From: Larix sibirica
Lineage: Eukaryota > Streptophyta > Pinopsida > Pinales > Pinaceae
NCBI GenBank assembly: GCA_004151065.3
Contig: NWUY0300001013.1
Span: forward strand, 8,202-22,321
Reading direction: 5' to 3'
Length of the DNA stretch: 14,120 nucleotides
A model generated the notes under the pieces. That model worked only from the letters and a program-made list of their open reading frames with translations, did no database searches and was not told the origin of the DNA. Shown here one piece after another: positions 1 through 9,024 of the stretch. The position numbers and the translations under genes were made by a program. Position 1 is the stretch's first letter. Every line of letters begins with the position of its first letter.

Positions 1-11
1 AAGTAAATTGT

Positions 12-84
12 TAATATGTTAATTATGTACCAAACTGATTAATAACAAGTTGGGTAATATGTTAATCATGTACTAAAGTGATTA
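12..84. repeat. Short direct repeat, 43-bp period
   Basis: Positions 12-41 and 55-84 are near-identical 30-mers starting taatatgttaat, with three differences. There are only two copies, so this is probably a slippage or microhomology duplication in AT-rich DNA. Confidence 0.75.
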
Positions 85-333
85 TTTATTTGCATGTTTG
101 AACTGCTATAATAAAATAACCTACACATAGCTATAATTTTGAGCTATACATTCTTACCACACAACTAGTTTTTTTTTAATAACTGTTTTTATTATCAATG
201 TAAAGAATTTTATTTATTTGTAAGTTAGTTTTTTTTTTTTTAAGGAAGCAAGTAATAAGCAGCTTTACTGCTGATTTCACTTGTTAATATTAATTTTAAA
301 GTGGTGATATAATTGATTAATTTGATTAATTTT

Positions 334-421
334 ATGAAAAAATTAATACCTCTTAAAATATATTAAATCATTTATAGTAGTGACATACTTTACTAATTTC
401 ATGAAAAAATTAATACCTCTT
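334..421. repeat. 21-bp exact direct repeat, 67-bp period
   Basis: The 21 bases at 334-354 recur exactly at 401-421 (both begin atgaaaaaattaatacc). The sequence around 531-575 resembles the flank and start of the second copy, so a third, decayed unit is likely. Confidence 0.75.
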
Positions 422-1004
422 GAGATGATAAATACTAAATTAACAAATATAATAAAGTGATGTTAAGCCTCTTTTCCACATTGACATATATAATTAAAAT
501 TTAATTATTAAATTATTGATATTAGCATCATTTATAATATGTGGTTTTACTTTATTAACTTTATGAAAAAAAAATCTCGTAATATATATTAAAAGAAATG
601 ATATGTGATAATTTGGTTGTAATAAAGTAGTAGAACTAGGATTTAACTTTAAAGATGTGCAAAAAAAACAAATTCATAAATAAATATTTTTTCAATAACC
701 TAAATATTCAAATAAACAAATGTTTATGTACCAAATAAATACATACTTATAAATTAAATAAATATTATCTTAAGTCAATTATTTATATTTTATATTATTT
801 TCACTTCAAATGAATACTTAATACTTATTGGAAATTACGATAAAAAAAAATTAAAGATAAACAATAATTAATATTATGAGCGTAGCGATAAAGTGATCTA
901 TCAAATCAAATTTCTTATTGTGACTTTGTATATATCTTATTTATTTTTTTGACAAATCGTTTAATGGATATATCAAATTCATTACCTTATGCCCTTTAAA
1001 TTAA

Positions 1005-1391
1005 ACTTCTAAGTATGAGGTTTTGATTAATATGGAGGGGTTTAGGAGTCTTGGACAAGGGAGAAATCTCTATCCTTATGCAATGAAAGAAGCTTGTACA
1101 TGCATCCAACACCAAAAACAATGCATTGAACCATCACACATCACCTCTTTATGAGGTCTTAGAATAGGAATATGGAAGGCATTAAGAATTATTTTGTATT
1201 GGATATGAGTCTTAGATCACTGAACATGGTTGAGAGAGAAAATTCAGTGATGAGACCTGAAGGAAGCCTATATGCATTAGGGCGAATAAATACCTTACAA
1301 ACCATCACATGGGACTTCATGAGGTTATCCGTAGCCCATGAGTGGGGATATGGGTGCTATTAGGAGGTCTCAAGCACAAGTCATGGATCTC
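1005..1391. repeat. ~180-bp satellite-like tandem repeat, left part of the array
   Basis: About two monomers, plus the first ~31 bases of a third. The anchor (cattaagaat, then ttttg, then a tatgagtct or catggatct element) occurs at about 1182 and 1361, a 179-bp spacing. The same consensus recurs at 4011-4800. Other shared blocks are gaaggaagc, an atcacatgggacttcatgagg-like block and gagtggggatatggg. A small open frame at 1172-1363 lies entirely inside these monomers and is not considered a gene. The third monomer is interrupted at about 1391 by the Copia element and resumes at 4011. Confidence 0.75.
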
Positions 1392-2011
1392 TATAATATT
1401 TGAGCATATAGATCTAGGCACATAAACTAAAGCGATATGTACAATGAAAATCAAAGCAACAAACAACTAATCATGTAGCAAATAAGATATCATAGATCAC
1501 TATAGAAATAATAGAAGCAGGTAATCTAGCTAAGTTTTCTACATCTACATGGTCAAGAGGCTATTTGAATTGCTCAAGCAGTTCTAGGGAGGATATTCAG
1601 GATTAACTAGAGCCAGAGACCCTTAGTTAGTTATGAAAACTCACCTAGATTGCATTTAACTTATTTTGAGACTCACAAAGCACTAGTTCAATTGAAGAAG
1701 TGCATGCAAATCCCTAAAATATCTCAATTAGGGTGCTAATGAATTAACTGGAGCACTAGTGATTTTTATGGGTTCGTTAGGATTAGTTAGGAACTACATT
1801 AGTTGAGTACATCTAGTCCTTAACTAACTGGAACCTAAAATCACGGAAAAGTCCCCAAATTCATGGAACGAGCCCCCAAATCAAGGAGGGCACCCCAAAA
1901 TCTAGGAATTAACTCATGATTCATTTAGGTGGTCAATTTAGATGTGGTTTGTCCCATTGGAGTCATCATATTAGGTTCTAGGTAACTAGGTAGAGGGTTA
2001 TTTATTCTAAA
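1392..2011 (-). repeat. 3' LTR of the Copia element
   Basis: This aligns along its length with 3375-4010. Shared blocks include gagcatatagat near the left end, gatatcatagatca, the run gaagtgcatgcaaat, gtacatctagtccttaactaac and ggtggtcaatttagatgtgg. On the minus strand it begins TTTAGAAT right after the purine tract, a decayed version of the TGTTAGAG start of the other LTR. It lacks an ~80-bp segment around the 3515-3590 equivalent. The left boundary is set by where similarity to the other LTR stops and could be off by a few bases. Confidence 0.8.
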
Positions 2012-2017
2012 TCCCCC
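2012..2017 (-). other. Polypurine tract of the Copia element
   Basis: On the minus strand this reads GGGGGA, preceded by TTTAT and followed directly by the 3' LTR. It is the expected plus-strand priming site for an LTR element. Position and composition fit the family; no other evidence is available. Confidence 0.7.
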
Positions 2018-2169
2018 ATAAACCTAACTAGGTGAAAAATGAAAAAATAAAAAATGGGTCTCGGTAATTTGTAGCCATATTAGGTACCATAATATTCTTT
2101 GTAAAATGAGTAATAGGGAAAAAAATACATGGGAAAAATAACCATAAAACAGAATGTAAAAAAATTAAT

Positions 2170-3243
2170 CTACTCAGAAAGTTCTGTGGAGAAATTGGTG
2201 AGTAGTATGAGAAAAAGTTGTAGCTCCAGAGTCCAAAGAGACATGTTGGAGGTATTCTTCAATGAGAACTTGATTTGGGACAAGTTCTCCAGTGGCTCCT
2301 TCGATAGAACTTGATTTGGAACAAGTTCTCCAAAGTCTTCTGAATCAAGGATGCATGGAGTAGAAACCGTTGAAAGTGCATACATGCAGCTGGATGTGAC
2401 AACTTTCTTGTTGTATTCCTTCTCTTCCTTTTCTTCAAAAAAATTTGTGTACCTGCAATCTTCTTATTTATGTGGTCCTTTATTGCAATAAGGACACCAT
2501 GGATACTCCTCCTTGGTCTTTCCATCATTGAAGTCAAAATATTCATGAGAAATCCTTGGTTTTTTATCCTTTTTCCCCTTGTATGAGGGGATTTGCTTTC
2601 TTGTTCCATTTCCCCCCTCATTTTCTACAAGTGCATGCACCTTTTGATTCTTTTGGAGGCCCATTTGTGAGAGCTTATCTTAATATTGAACAAGGGAGGA
2701 AACAAAAACATCCAAAGTAGGAATTTTGTGGGAGTCTCCAAGAGCTAATTTAGTAGAATTGAAAGCATAGACAAATGTACTATAATCAAGACCTAATTTG
2801 GAGAGGATAGAGAGTACCATTTGTGAGTCATCCTTCTCTATATTACACATCTTGAACTGCAAGAGGATATATCTGAATTTGGTAAAGAATTCTTGAATGG
2901 AGTTGAGCTCACTTGGCCTAAGGTTCATTACCTCCACCTCCAAATGATGACCTCTCATTTCATCTTGTGTACCAAAGAGGGTGAACGAGGTGGTCCATAC
3001 ATCATTAGGAGTATTCTTGTCTTGAATGTGGTAGAGTAAGTCTAGAGAAACATAGTAACCAAGCATCCCATGTGATTCATCCATTTGGTTTAGATAGGAA
3101 TTTTCAACTACTGAATTTGGTTCCACCTATATACCCCTTGTGATCTAGTAGAGCCCCTTCATCCTCAAGAGCATATCTACTCTTTCTTTCCATTCCTAAT
3201 AGTTGAAGGGGGTTAGAATATCTCGAGGAGATAGGAAATCCAT
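2170..3243 (-). pseudogene. Copia gag pseudogene (UBN2-type) with broken zinc knuckle and protease scrap
   Basis: Read from an ATG at 3243-3241, one frame runs about 358 codons with no frameshift but five in-frame stops, at 3196-3198, 3145-3147, 3127-3129, 2680-2682 and 2464-2466. The start MDFLSPRDILTPFNY, the later KGLY and VEPNS segments, DLLYHIQDKNTPNDVW, FGTQDEMRGHHLE and LSILSKLGLDYSTFV match the gag capsid of plant Copia elements. A CCHC zinc knuckle (CPYCNKGPH, then C; 2455-2496) follows, with the fifth stop inside its HX4C half. After it, YALSTVSTPCILDS (about 2344-2385) resembles the start of the aspartic protease, whose DSG motif is no longer readable. Beyond that the frame loses similarity. 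Gag would form the particle that packages element RNA; this copy cannot encode it. Confidence 0.85.
2266..2331. repeat. Two near-identical hairpin-forming repeats, 41-bp period
   Basis: Each copy starts with gaacttg and ends, after 8 bases, with the complementary caagttc, giving a perfect 7-bp stem. The first spans 2266-2287 and the second 2307-2328; they differ at one loop base, and the following ctcca is shared too. They lie in the part of the element where gag/protease similarity breaks down, so they may be a small tandem duplication within element sequence. Confidence 0.75.
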
Positions 3244-3360
3244 GGTTGCAAAGATATTTTTGATGGCTACAAAGGCCTCAATACAAAATCCCTTCTTTAA
3301 CCTACAAAAAATTGGTTCTTAACAAAAATCACTAGAAAATTGACTAGTTTAGTACCCTTG

Positions 3361-3374
3361 CAACTCTGATACCA
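3361..3374 (-). other. Primer-binding site (initiator Met-tRNA)
   Basis: The minus strand reads TGGTATCAGAGTTG. The first eleven bases match the complement of the 3' end of plant initiator Met-tRNA, the standard primer for Copia elements. The site abuts the inner end of the 5' LTR at 3375, which fixes the element's orientation. Confidence 0.9.
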
Positions 3375-4010
3375 TAGAAGATTCAAGAGCATATAGATAT
3401 AGTGAAATAAACTAAAGAGATATACACTAAAAATCAAATCAACAAGGAACTAATCCTGTAACAAATGAGATATCATAGATCATTACTCACAAATTAAAAG
3501 CAAATAAGAAGAAAAGAAAGATGTATTTCATTAACTTGAATGAATGAAGGTGAACGATATAAATAGAAAGGTAATTTGAATTAGGTTAGGAGGCTATTAG
3601 AATTTCTCAAGCAATGCTAGGGAATCTAGTTAGGCTTAACTAGAGCCAAATACCCTCAGTTAGTCATGCACACTCACCTAGACTAAGTTTAACTGATTCT
3701 GTGACTCATAGAGCACTAGTTTAACTAAAGAAGTGCATGCAAATCTCTAAAATCTCTCAATTGGAGCACTAATGACTGTTATGGGTTAGTTAGGACCTAG
3801 ATTAGTGGAGTACATCTAGTCCTTAACTAACTAGCACCTAAAATCAAGGGAAAATTGCCCAAAGGAATGCACCCCCAAATCAAGGAGAGCACCCCCAAAT
3901 ATAGGATTTTAACTCATGGTTGATTTAGGTGGTCAATTTAGATGTGGTTTGGCCCATTAGAGTCATGAGATTAGGGTCTTGGTAGCTAAGTAGAGAGTTT
4001 TTCTCTAACA
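3375..4010 (-). repeat. 5' LTR of the Copia element
   Basis: A 636-bp LTR starting TGTTAGAG on the minus strand at 4010, the typical TG start of Copia LTRs. It ends TTCTA at 3375 directly before the primer-binding site, so the terminal dinucleotide is TA and not the usual CA. It aligns with 1392-2011. The large near-identical repeat discussed below begins inside this LTR at 3520, so 6453-6943 is a second partial copy of it. Confidence 0.8.
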
Positions 4011-4800
4011 ACCTCATGACCCTAGACATGGTTAGGGGAGGGATACCACGCAGGAAGGTTTTTAACATCTATGGACCAAGAAGGTACCTCAAAAAACCAC
4101 ATATTACCTACCAAGGGTAGCCTTCACTTATAAGTGGTAAATCAATGACATTAGGAATATTCGCATAGTAGGTATGGGTCTTAAGGTTCTCAACATTGTT
4201 GGGAAATGAAAGCTAGGATTTAAGCTATAAAGGAAGCTTCTGGGTATCAAGGGCCAAGAACGATGGCTCCAAACATCACATATGAAATCCCAAGGGTATC
4301 CTTGGCATATGATTGGGGATATTATTGACATTAGGAATACTTTTAAGCACTAGGTATAGTTTTTGGAAAAGGATTAGGAAGGAATCCCAAGAATTATGCC
4401 TTGAATGAAGATTCTAGGGATAAGAACGATGACTTGGACAACCACATAGGAGATCCTGAGGGAATCCTTATCTTCCAAGTGGGAATACAAAAAACTTTAG
4501 AATATTTTGAGCATTGGTTATGGGTCTGAAGCCCTTCAACATGCTCATGTGAGGAAACATGGTGATTGGACCCTAAAGGAAGCTTCTAGAAACACATGAC
4601 CATGACCAACACCTAAAATCACCATGTATGACTTCACGAGGTTATCCTTTCGTTTAAGTAGGGATATGGATGCCACTAAGATATTTTGGGTACTAGGCAA
4701 CAATTTGTGGGCCATAAACATGGTGGATGGAGGAAACTGAGGCCTTATACACCATAAATGAAGTTTCTAAGTATCTAAGTTCAATAACAACACCTCAATG
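4011..4800. repeat. ~180-bp satellite-like tandem repeat, right part of the array
   Basis: This completes the monomer interrupted by the Copia element and then holds about four more. Anchors (ttaggaatat or variants) fall at about 4151, 4331, 4497 and 4676, giving spacings of 180, 166 and 179 bp. Shared blocks are aaaggaagcttct, a gaccaaga/gataagaac block, acatatgaaatc or catgtatgacttc, gggtatcctt and a closing gggatat. Monomers differ from each other considerably, so the array is old. A short minus-strand open frame at 4128-4331 is simply satellite sequence and is not called as a gene. Confidence 0.8.
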
Positions 4801-5640
4801 TTGTCATGTAGCAATTTTCCTATGAAAGAAATAAAATAATAGTTCTTGGAATAAATAATAATATGTAAACGTAATTTAGTAAAATTATTTTGTAATAATG
4901 TAAATAATTAGGAATAAAGGGAAAGTCATGGCCAAATTCATATCTAGGTGGTGACCTCGAAGATGGTGAATGCAATAGTGAATCCCCATGTTAATGCAAG
5001 GTAGAATGTGCATGCATGCATGATTTCTTATATATATATATATATATATTCTCACTTTAAATTTGTATTAATATATAATATAGGCATTTCCAATCAATAT
5101 TTTAAAAAAAATATTTAATGGGTAGTTTAACATGTGGAGAAGTCACTTTGTATAGAATTTATAAGGGAGTAATAGTTGATTTGCTGCTAGCTAGTAATTA
5201 TGTTCATACACATAATTTATTGACAATTGTTTTGTGCACTCGAGATGAGAGCTGTGATTATGTAAAAAATTATGGTTGAAAGAAGGAATGATAAAAAATT
5301 AAGTTATAACAACAAAAATTATGTTTTTACACATAAAGAAAAATGACAAAGATCAAACATATAGGTATGCAATGGAGATAATATTATTTTTGTGGTTCAA
5401 TTGTATATCATTTTAAGGATAAATTTAAGATTAGAAAATATTTAATGGAGTTAGTTTCTTTAGTAAAACCCTACATGTTTTATCTAAAGGGAAAGAACAC
5501 CACCAATAATATATGAATATTTAAGAGAACATACTTGTATTATATAATTGTTACACTGAATTAATTTTATAATTGAAGTAGATAATAAAATAAAGAAAGA
5601 AAAATAAGTTATAGGTGAATTACACCACTACTTTTAACAT
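4801..5640. other. AT-rich spacer, no gene seen
   Basis: No coding frame or RNA is recognisable. It contains an alternating catgcatgcatg tract at 5011-5022, a (TA)n microsatellite at 5029-5049, and otherwise unremarkable AT-rich sequence. The same content recurs at 7734-8573. Confidence 0.7.
5029..5049. repeat. (TA)n microsatellite, copy 1
   Basis: 21 bases of alternating TA, followed by ttctcac. The copy at 7962-7982 has exactly the same length, which is unexpected for a mutable microsatellite in two independent loci. Confidence 0.95.
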
Positions 5641-5699
5641 TATAACTATAAAGTAATAGATAATTTTTTACAATATTCTTTTCCATAAACTTTTCTTAC

Positions 5700-5992
5700 T
5701 TATAAGATTTCAAAACTTTTGAATACCAAACTTGAACCAAAATGATCAATATATTTAAAAGCCCAACCACCTTTATGTTTTGGTTTAGACAAAGTTTACC
5801 ATTTAACAAGATGATAACCCACTTGATTTCAACTACCCTACCGAAGAAACTTGTAACATGTTTTTTGAATTCTTTCCAATATCTCTTTAGAAAATTCGTA
5901 TTGCCTTTTTCACTAATGTCAATCTCCCACCCCTCACACCTTACACTCGAATTTGATCTTCCTTCCATTTTTTTCCAAAAAGCCACTCTCAA
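5700..5992 (-). pseudogene. LINE ORF2 remnant, region after the reverse transcriptase (copy 1)
   Basis: On the minus strand, one frame reads HLVKW, a stop, then TLSKPKHKGGWAFKYID and FGSSLVFKSFEIL before a stop at 5700-5702. This matches the conserved plant LINE block W..L.KPK..GGWG....F..AL..KS.W that lies between the reverse transcriptase and the RNase H. The preceding sequence continues in another frame (KEFKKHVTSFFGRVVEIKW), so there is one frameshift near 5820 plus at least one stop. Only this fragment is recognisable and neither end of the element is visible. The open frame on the opposite strand (5742-6035) is a shadow. Confidence 0.65.
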
Positions 5993-6090
5993 TCGTATTT
6001 TAAGTAACCATTTGATTTTACTTTGGAATATGTGAGTCCAAAACGTAAAAAACCACTCAAAATCTTATTTTAAGTAATCATTTGATTTTA
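5985..6090. repeat. Short imperfect direct repeat, ~66-bp period
   Basis: The block ccactctcaatcgtatttt, followed by aagtaaccatttgatttta, recurs about 66 bases later as ccactcaaaatcttatttt plus aagtaatcatttgatttta. It sits just before the poly-T that marks the LINE 3' end, and is present again about 2,933 bases downstream. Confidence 0.7.
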
Positions 6091-6091
6091 G

Positions 6092-6451
6092 TTTTTTTTT
6101 TCACATAGGAAAAAATCAGCTTTTATATTAAAAGACAAAAGCTGACCATAAGTTATGATTTACAGATATTTATCGATTCCGACATAAAGCTATACAAAAT
6201 ATAGCATCACTACAAATAGATGAGAAACACAACAAATCTCACTAGTCTTCAGTATCGAGCAGAGCTAAATAGTAAGCTACAGCACATAAAAGTGACAGTC
6301 CTCACATACAAGTACCAAAAAGGAACTAGCCAAAAAGAACCTTAACCAAATACAAAGTCACAGATACAGATAAGCATGAAATTAGAAGAGGTTTTGCACA
6401 AAAGAGTTGACAAGAAATCCCCCTCTGAACTCTTCACATAATAGCCGACCG
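6092..6451 (-). mobile_element. 3' end of a LINE, cut off at the N (copy 1)
   Basis: This is identical to 9025-9384. The T run at 6092-6101 is the element's poly(A) tail on the minus strand. Positions 6382-6451 would encode the last ~22 residues of the RNase H frame plus its stop, and the rest of the frame is missing because the sequence meets the N. It is interpreted as the same locus as 9025-9890 seen twice. Confidence 0.8.
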
Positions 6452-6452
6452 N
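6452..6452. other. Single unknown base: probable contig join
   Basis: The only N in the window. The left copy of the 2,932-bp repeat ends on the base before it and the right copy starts on the base after it. That is the pattern left when two contigs with an unrecognised overlap are placed side by side with a minimal gap. Confidence 0.9.
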
Positions 6453-6943
6453 GATGTATTTCATTAACTTGAATGAATGAAGGTGAACGATATAAATAGA
6501 AAGGTAATTTGAATTAGGTTAGGAGGCTATTAGAATTTCTCAAGCAATGCTAGGGAATCTAGTTAGGCTTAACTAGAGCCAAATACCCTCAGTTAGTCAT
6601 GCACACTCACCTAGACTAAGTTTAACTGATTCTGTGACTCATAGAGCACTAGTTTAACTAAAGAAGTGCATGCAAATCTCTAAAATCTCTCAATTGGAGC
6701 ACTAATGACTGTTATGGGTTAGTTAGGACCTAGATTAGTGGAGTACATCTAGTCCTTAACTAACTAGCACCTAAAATCAAGGGAAAATTGCCCAAAGGAA
6801 TGCACCCCCAAATCAAGGAGAGCACCCCCAAATATAGGATTTTAACTCATGGTTGATTTAGGTGGTCAATTTAGATGTGGTTTGGCCCATTAGAGTCATG
6901 AGATTAGGGTCTTGGTAGCTAAGTAGAGAGTTTTTCTCTAACA
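6453..6943 (-). repeat. Partial 5' LTR (repeat copy 2)
   Basis: This is the same sequence as 3520-4010, with no primer-binding site or internal region attached. It would be a truncated LTR if the duplication were real, and is simply the start of the next contig otherwise. Confidence 0.85.
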
Positions 6944-7733
6944 ACCTCATGACCCTAGACATGGTTAGGGGAGGGATACCACGCAGGAAGGTTTTTAACA
7001 TCTATGGACCAAGAAGGTACCTCAAAAAACCACATATTACCTACCAAGGGTAGCCTTCACTTATAAGTGGTAAATCAATGACATTAGGAATATTCGCATA
7101 GTAGGTATGGGTCTTAAGGTTCTCAACATTGTTGGGAAATGAAAGCTAGGATTTAAGCTATAAAGGAAGCTTCTGGGTATCAAGGGCCAAGAACGATGGC
7201 TCCAAACATCACATATGAAATCCCAAGGGTATCCTTGGCATATGATTGGGGATATTATTGACATTAGGAATACTTTTAAGCACTAGGTATAGTTTTTGGA
7301 AAAGGATTAGGAAGGAATCCCAAGAATTATGCCTTGAATGAAGATTCTAGGGATAAGAACGATGACTTGGACAACCACATAGGAGATCCTGAGGGAATCC
7401 TTATCTTCCAAGTGGGAATACAAAAAACTTTAGAATATTTTGAGCATTGGTTATGGGTCTGAAGCCCTTCAACATGCTCATGTGAGGAAACATGGTGATT
7501 GGACCCTAAAGGAAGCTTCTAGAAACACATGACCATGACCAACACCTAAAATCACCATGTATGACTTCACGAGGTTATCCTTTCGTTTAAGTAGGGATAT
7601 GGATGCCACTAAGATATTTTGGATACTAGGCAACAATTTGTGGGCCATAAACATGGTGGATGGAGGAAACTGAGGCCTTATACACCATAAATGAAGTTTC
7701 TAAGTATCTAAGTTCAATAACAACACCTCAATG
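6944..7733. repeat. ~180-bp satellite block (repeat copy 2)
   Basis: Identical to 4011-4800 except for A at 7623 where copy 1 has G at 4690. Monomer anchors fall near 7084, 7264, 7430 and 7609. Confidence 0.8.
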
Positions 7734-8573
7734 TTGTCATGTAGCAATTTTCCTATGAAAGAAATAAAATAATAGTTCTTGGAATAAATAATAATATGTA
7801 AACGTAATTTAGTAAAATTATTTTGTAATAATGTAAATAATTAGGAATAAAGGGAAAGTCATGGCCAAATTCATATCTAGGTGGTGACCTCGAAGATGGT
7901 GAATGCAATAGTGAATCCCCATGTTAATGCAAGGTAGAATGTGCATGCATGCATGATTTCTTATATATATATATATATATATTCTCACTTTAAATTTGTA
8001 TTAATATATAATATAGGCATTTCCAATCAATATTTTAAAAAAAATATTTAATGGGTAGTTTAACATGTGGAGAAGTCACTTTGTATAGAATTTATAAGGG
8101 AGTAATAGTTGATTTGCTGCTAGCTAGTAATTATGTTCATACACATAATTTATTGACAATTGTTTTGTGCACTCGAGATGAGAGCTGTGATTATGTAAAA
8201 AATTATGGTTGAAAGAAGGAATGATAAAAAATTAAGTTATAACAACAAAAATTATGTTTTTACACATAAAGAAAAATGACAAAGATCAAACATATACGTA
8301 TGCAATGGAGATAATATTATTTTTGTGGTTCAATTGTATATCATTTTAAGGATAAATTTAAGATTAGAAAATATTTAATGGAGTTAGTTTCTTTAGTAAA
8401 ACCCTACATGTTTTATCTAAAGGGAAAGAACACCACCAATAATATATGAATATTTAAGAGAACATACTTGTATTATATAATTGTTACACTGAATTAATTT
8501 TATAATTGAAGTAGATAATAAAATAAAGAAAGAAAAATAAGTTATAGGTGAATTACACCACTACTTTTAACAT
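7734..8573. other. AT-rich spacer (repeat copy 2), no gene seen
   Basis: The same content as 4801-5640, with C at 8297 in place of the G at 5364. Confidence 0.7.
7962..7982. repeat. (TA)n microsatellite, copy 2
   Basis: 21 bases of alternating TA, the same length as at 5029-5049. Confidence 0.95.
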
Positions 8574-8632
8574 TATAACTATAAAGTAATAGATAATTTT
8601 TTACAATATTCTTTTCCATAAACTTTTCTTAC

Positions 8633-8925
8633 TTATAAGATTTCAAAACTTTTGAATACCAAACTTGAACCAAAATGATCAATATATTTAAAAGCCCAAC
8701 CACCTTTATGTTTTGGTTTAGACAAAGTTTACCATTTAACAAGATGATAACCCACTTGATTTCAACTACCCTACCGAAGAAACTTGTAACATGTTTTTTG
8801 AATTCTTTCCAATATCTCTTTAGAAAATTCGTATTGCCTTTTTCACTAATGTCAATCTCCCACCCCTCACACCTTACACTCGAATTTGATCTTCCTTCCA
8901 TTTTTTTCCAAAAAGCCACTCTCAA
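8633..8925 (-). pseudogene. LINE ORF2 remnant (copy 2)
   Basis: Base-for-base repeat of 5700-5992, with the same KPKHKGG block, in-frame stop and frameshift. Confidence 0.65.
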
Positions 8926-9024
8926 TCGTATTTTAAGTAACCATTTGATTTTACTTTGGAATATGTGAGTCCAAAACGTAAAAAACCACTCAAAATCTTA
9001 TTTTAAGTAATCATTTGATTTTAG

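Larger units (their letters stand above)
1..1004. other. AT-rich intergenic DNA with short direct repeats
   Basis: No coding frame or RNA gene is recognisable here. The stretch is very AT-rich with homopolymer runs, for example the T run near 229-242. Two local repeats stand out. A 30-bp direct repeat at 12-41 and 55-84 has three mismatches and a 43-bp period. A 21-bp exact repeat at 334-354 and 401-421 has a degenerate third copy near 531-575. Nothing suggests a promoter for a neighbouring gene. Confidence 0.7.
1392..4010 (-). mobile_element. Decayed gag-only Ty1/Copia LTR retrotransposon
   Basis: A complete but internally deleted element read on the minus strand: 5' LTR (3375-4010), Met-tRNA primer-binding site (3361-3374), gag pseudogene (3243-2170), polypurine tract (about 2012-2017), 3' LTR (2011-1392). 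The internal part is only about 1.36 kb. Integrase, reverse transcriptase and RNase H are missing, and only a scrap of protease follows gag. By eye the two LTRs are about 80% identical with several indels, so the insertion is old. The 5-bp flanks are ATCTC (1387-1391) and ACCTC (4011-4015), a likely decayed target-site duplication. Both flanks are the same satellite and join in phase. Confidence 0.85.
3520..6451. repeat. Copy 1 of a 2,932-bp near-identical direct repeat
   Basis: Every base matches the sequence 2,933 positions downstream except two seen by eye: 4690 (G, against A at 7623) and 5364 (G, against C at 8297). The unit covers part of the 5' LTR, the right satellite block, AT-rich spacer with a (TA)n tract, a LINE reverse-transcriptase remnant and the 3' end of a second LINE. 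It stops exactly at the N at 6452, inside the RNase H reading frame. This is best explained as the end of one contig overlapping the start of the next. Confidence 0.95.

Noticed and set aside
1172-1363. 63-codon plus-strand open frame
   Set aside because: It is inside the ~180-bp tandem repeat; equivalent positions in other monomers are not open.
4128-4331. 67-codon minus-strand open frame, repeated at 7061-7264
   Set aside because: It lies wholly in satellite monomers and its duplicate comes from the 2.93-kb repeat. No protein family resemblance.
5742-6035. 97-codon plus-strand open frame, repeated at 8675-8968
   Set aside because: It overlaps the minus-strand LINE remnant, which has recognisable motifs. 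The plus-strand product is low complexity and unrecognised.
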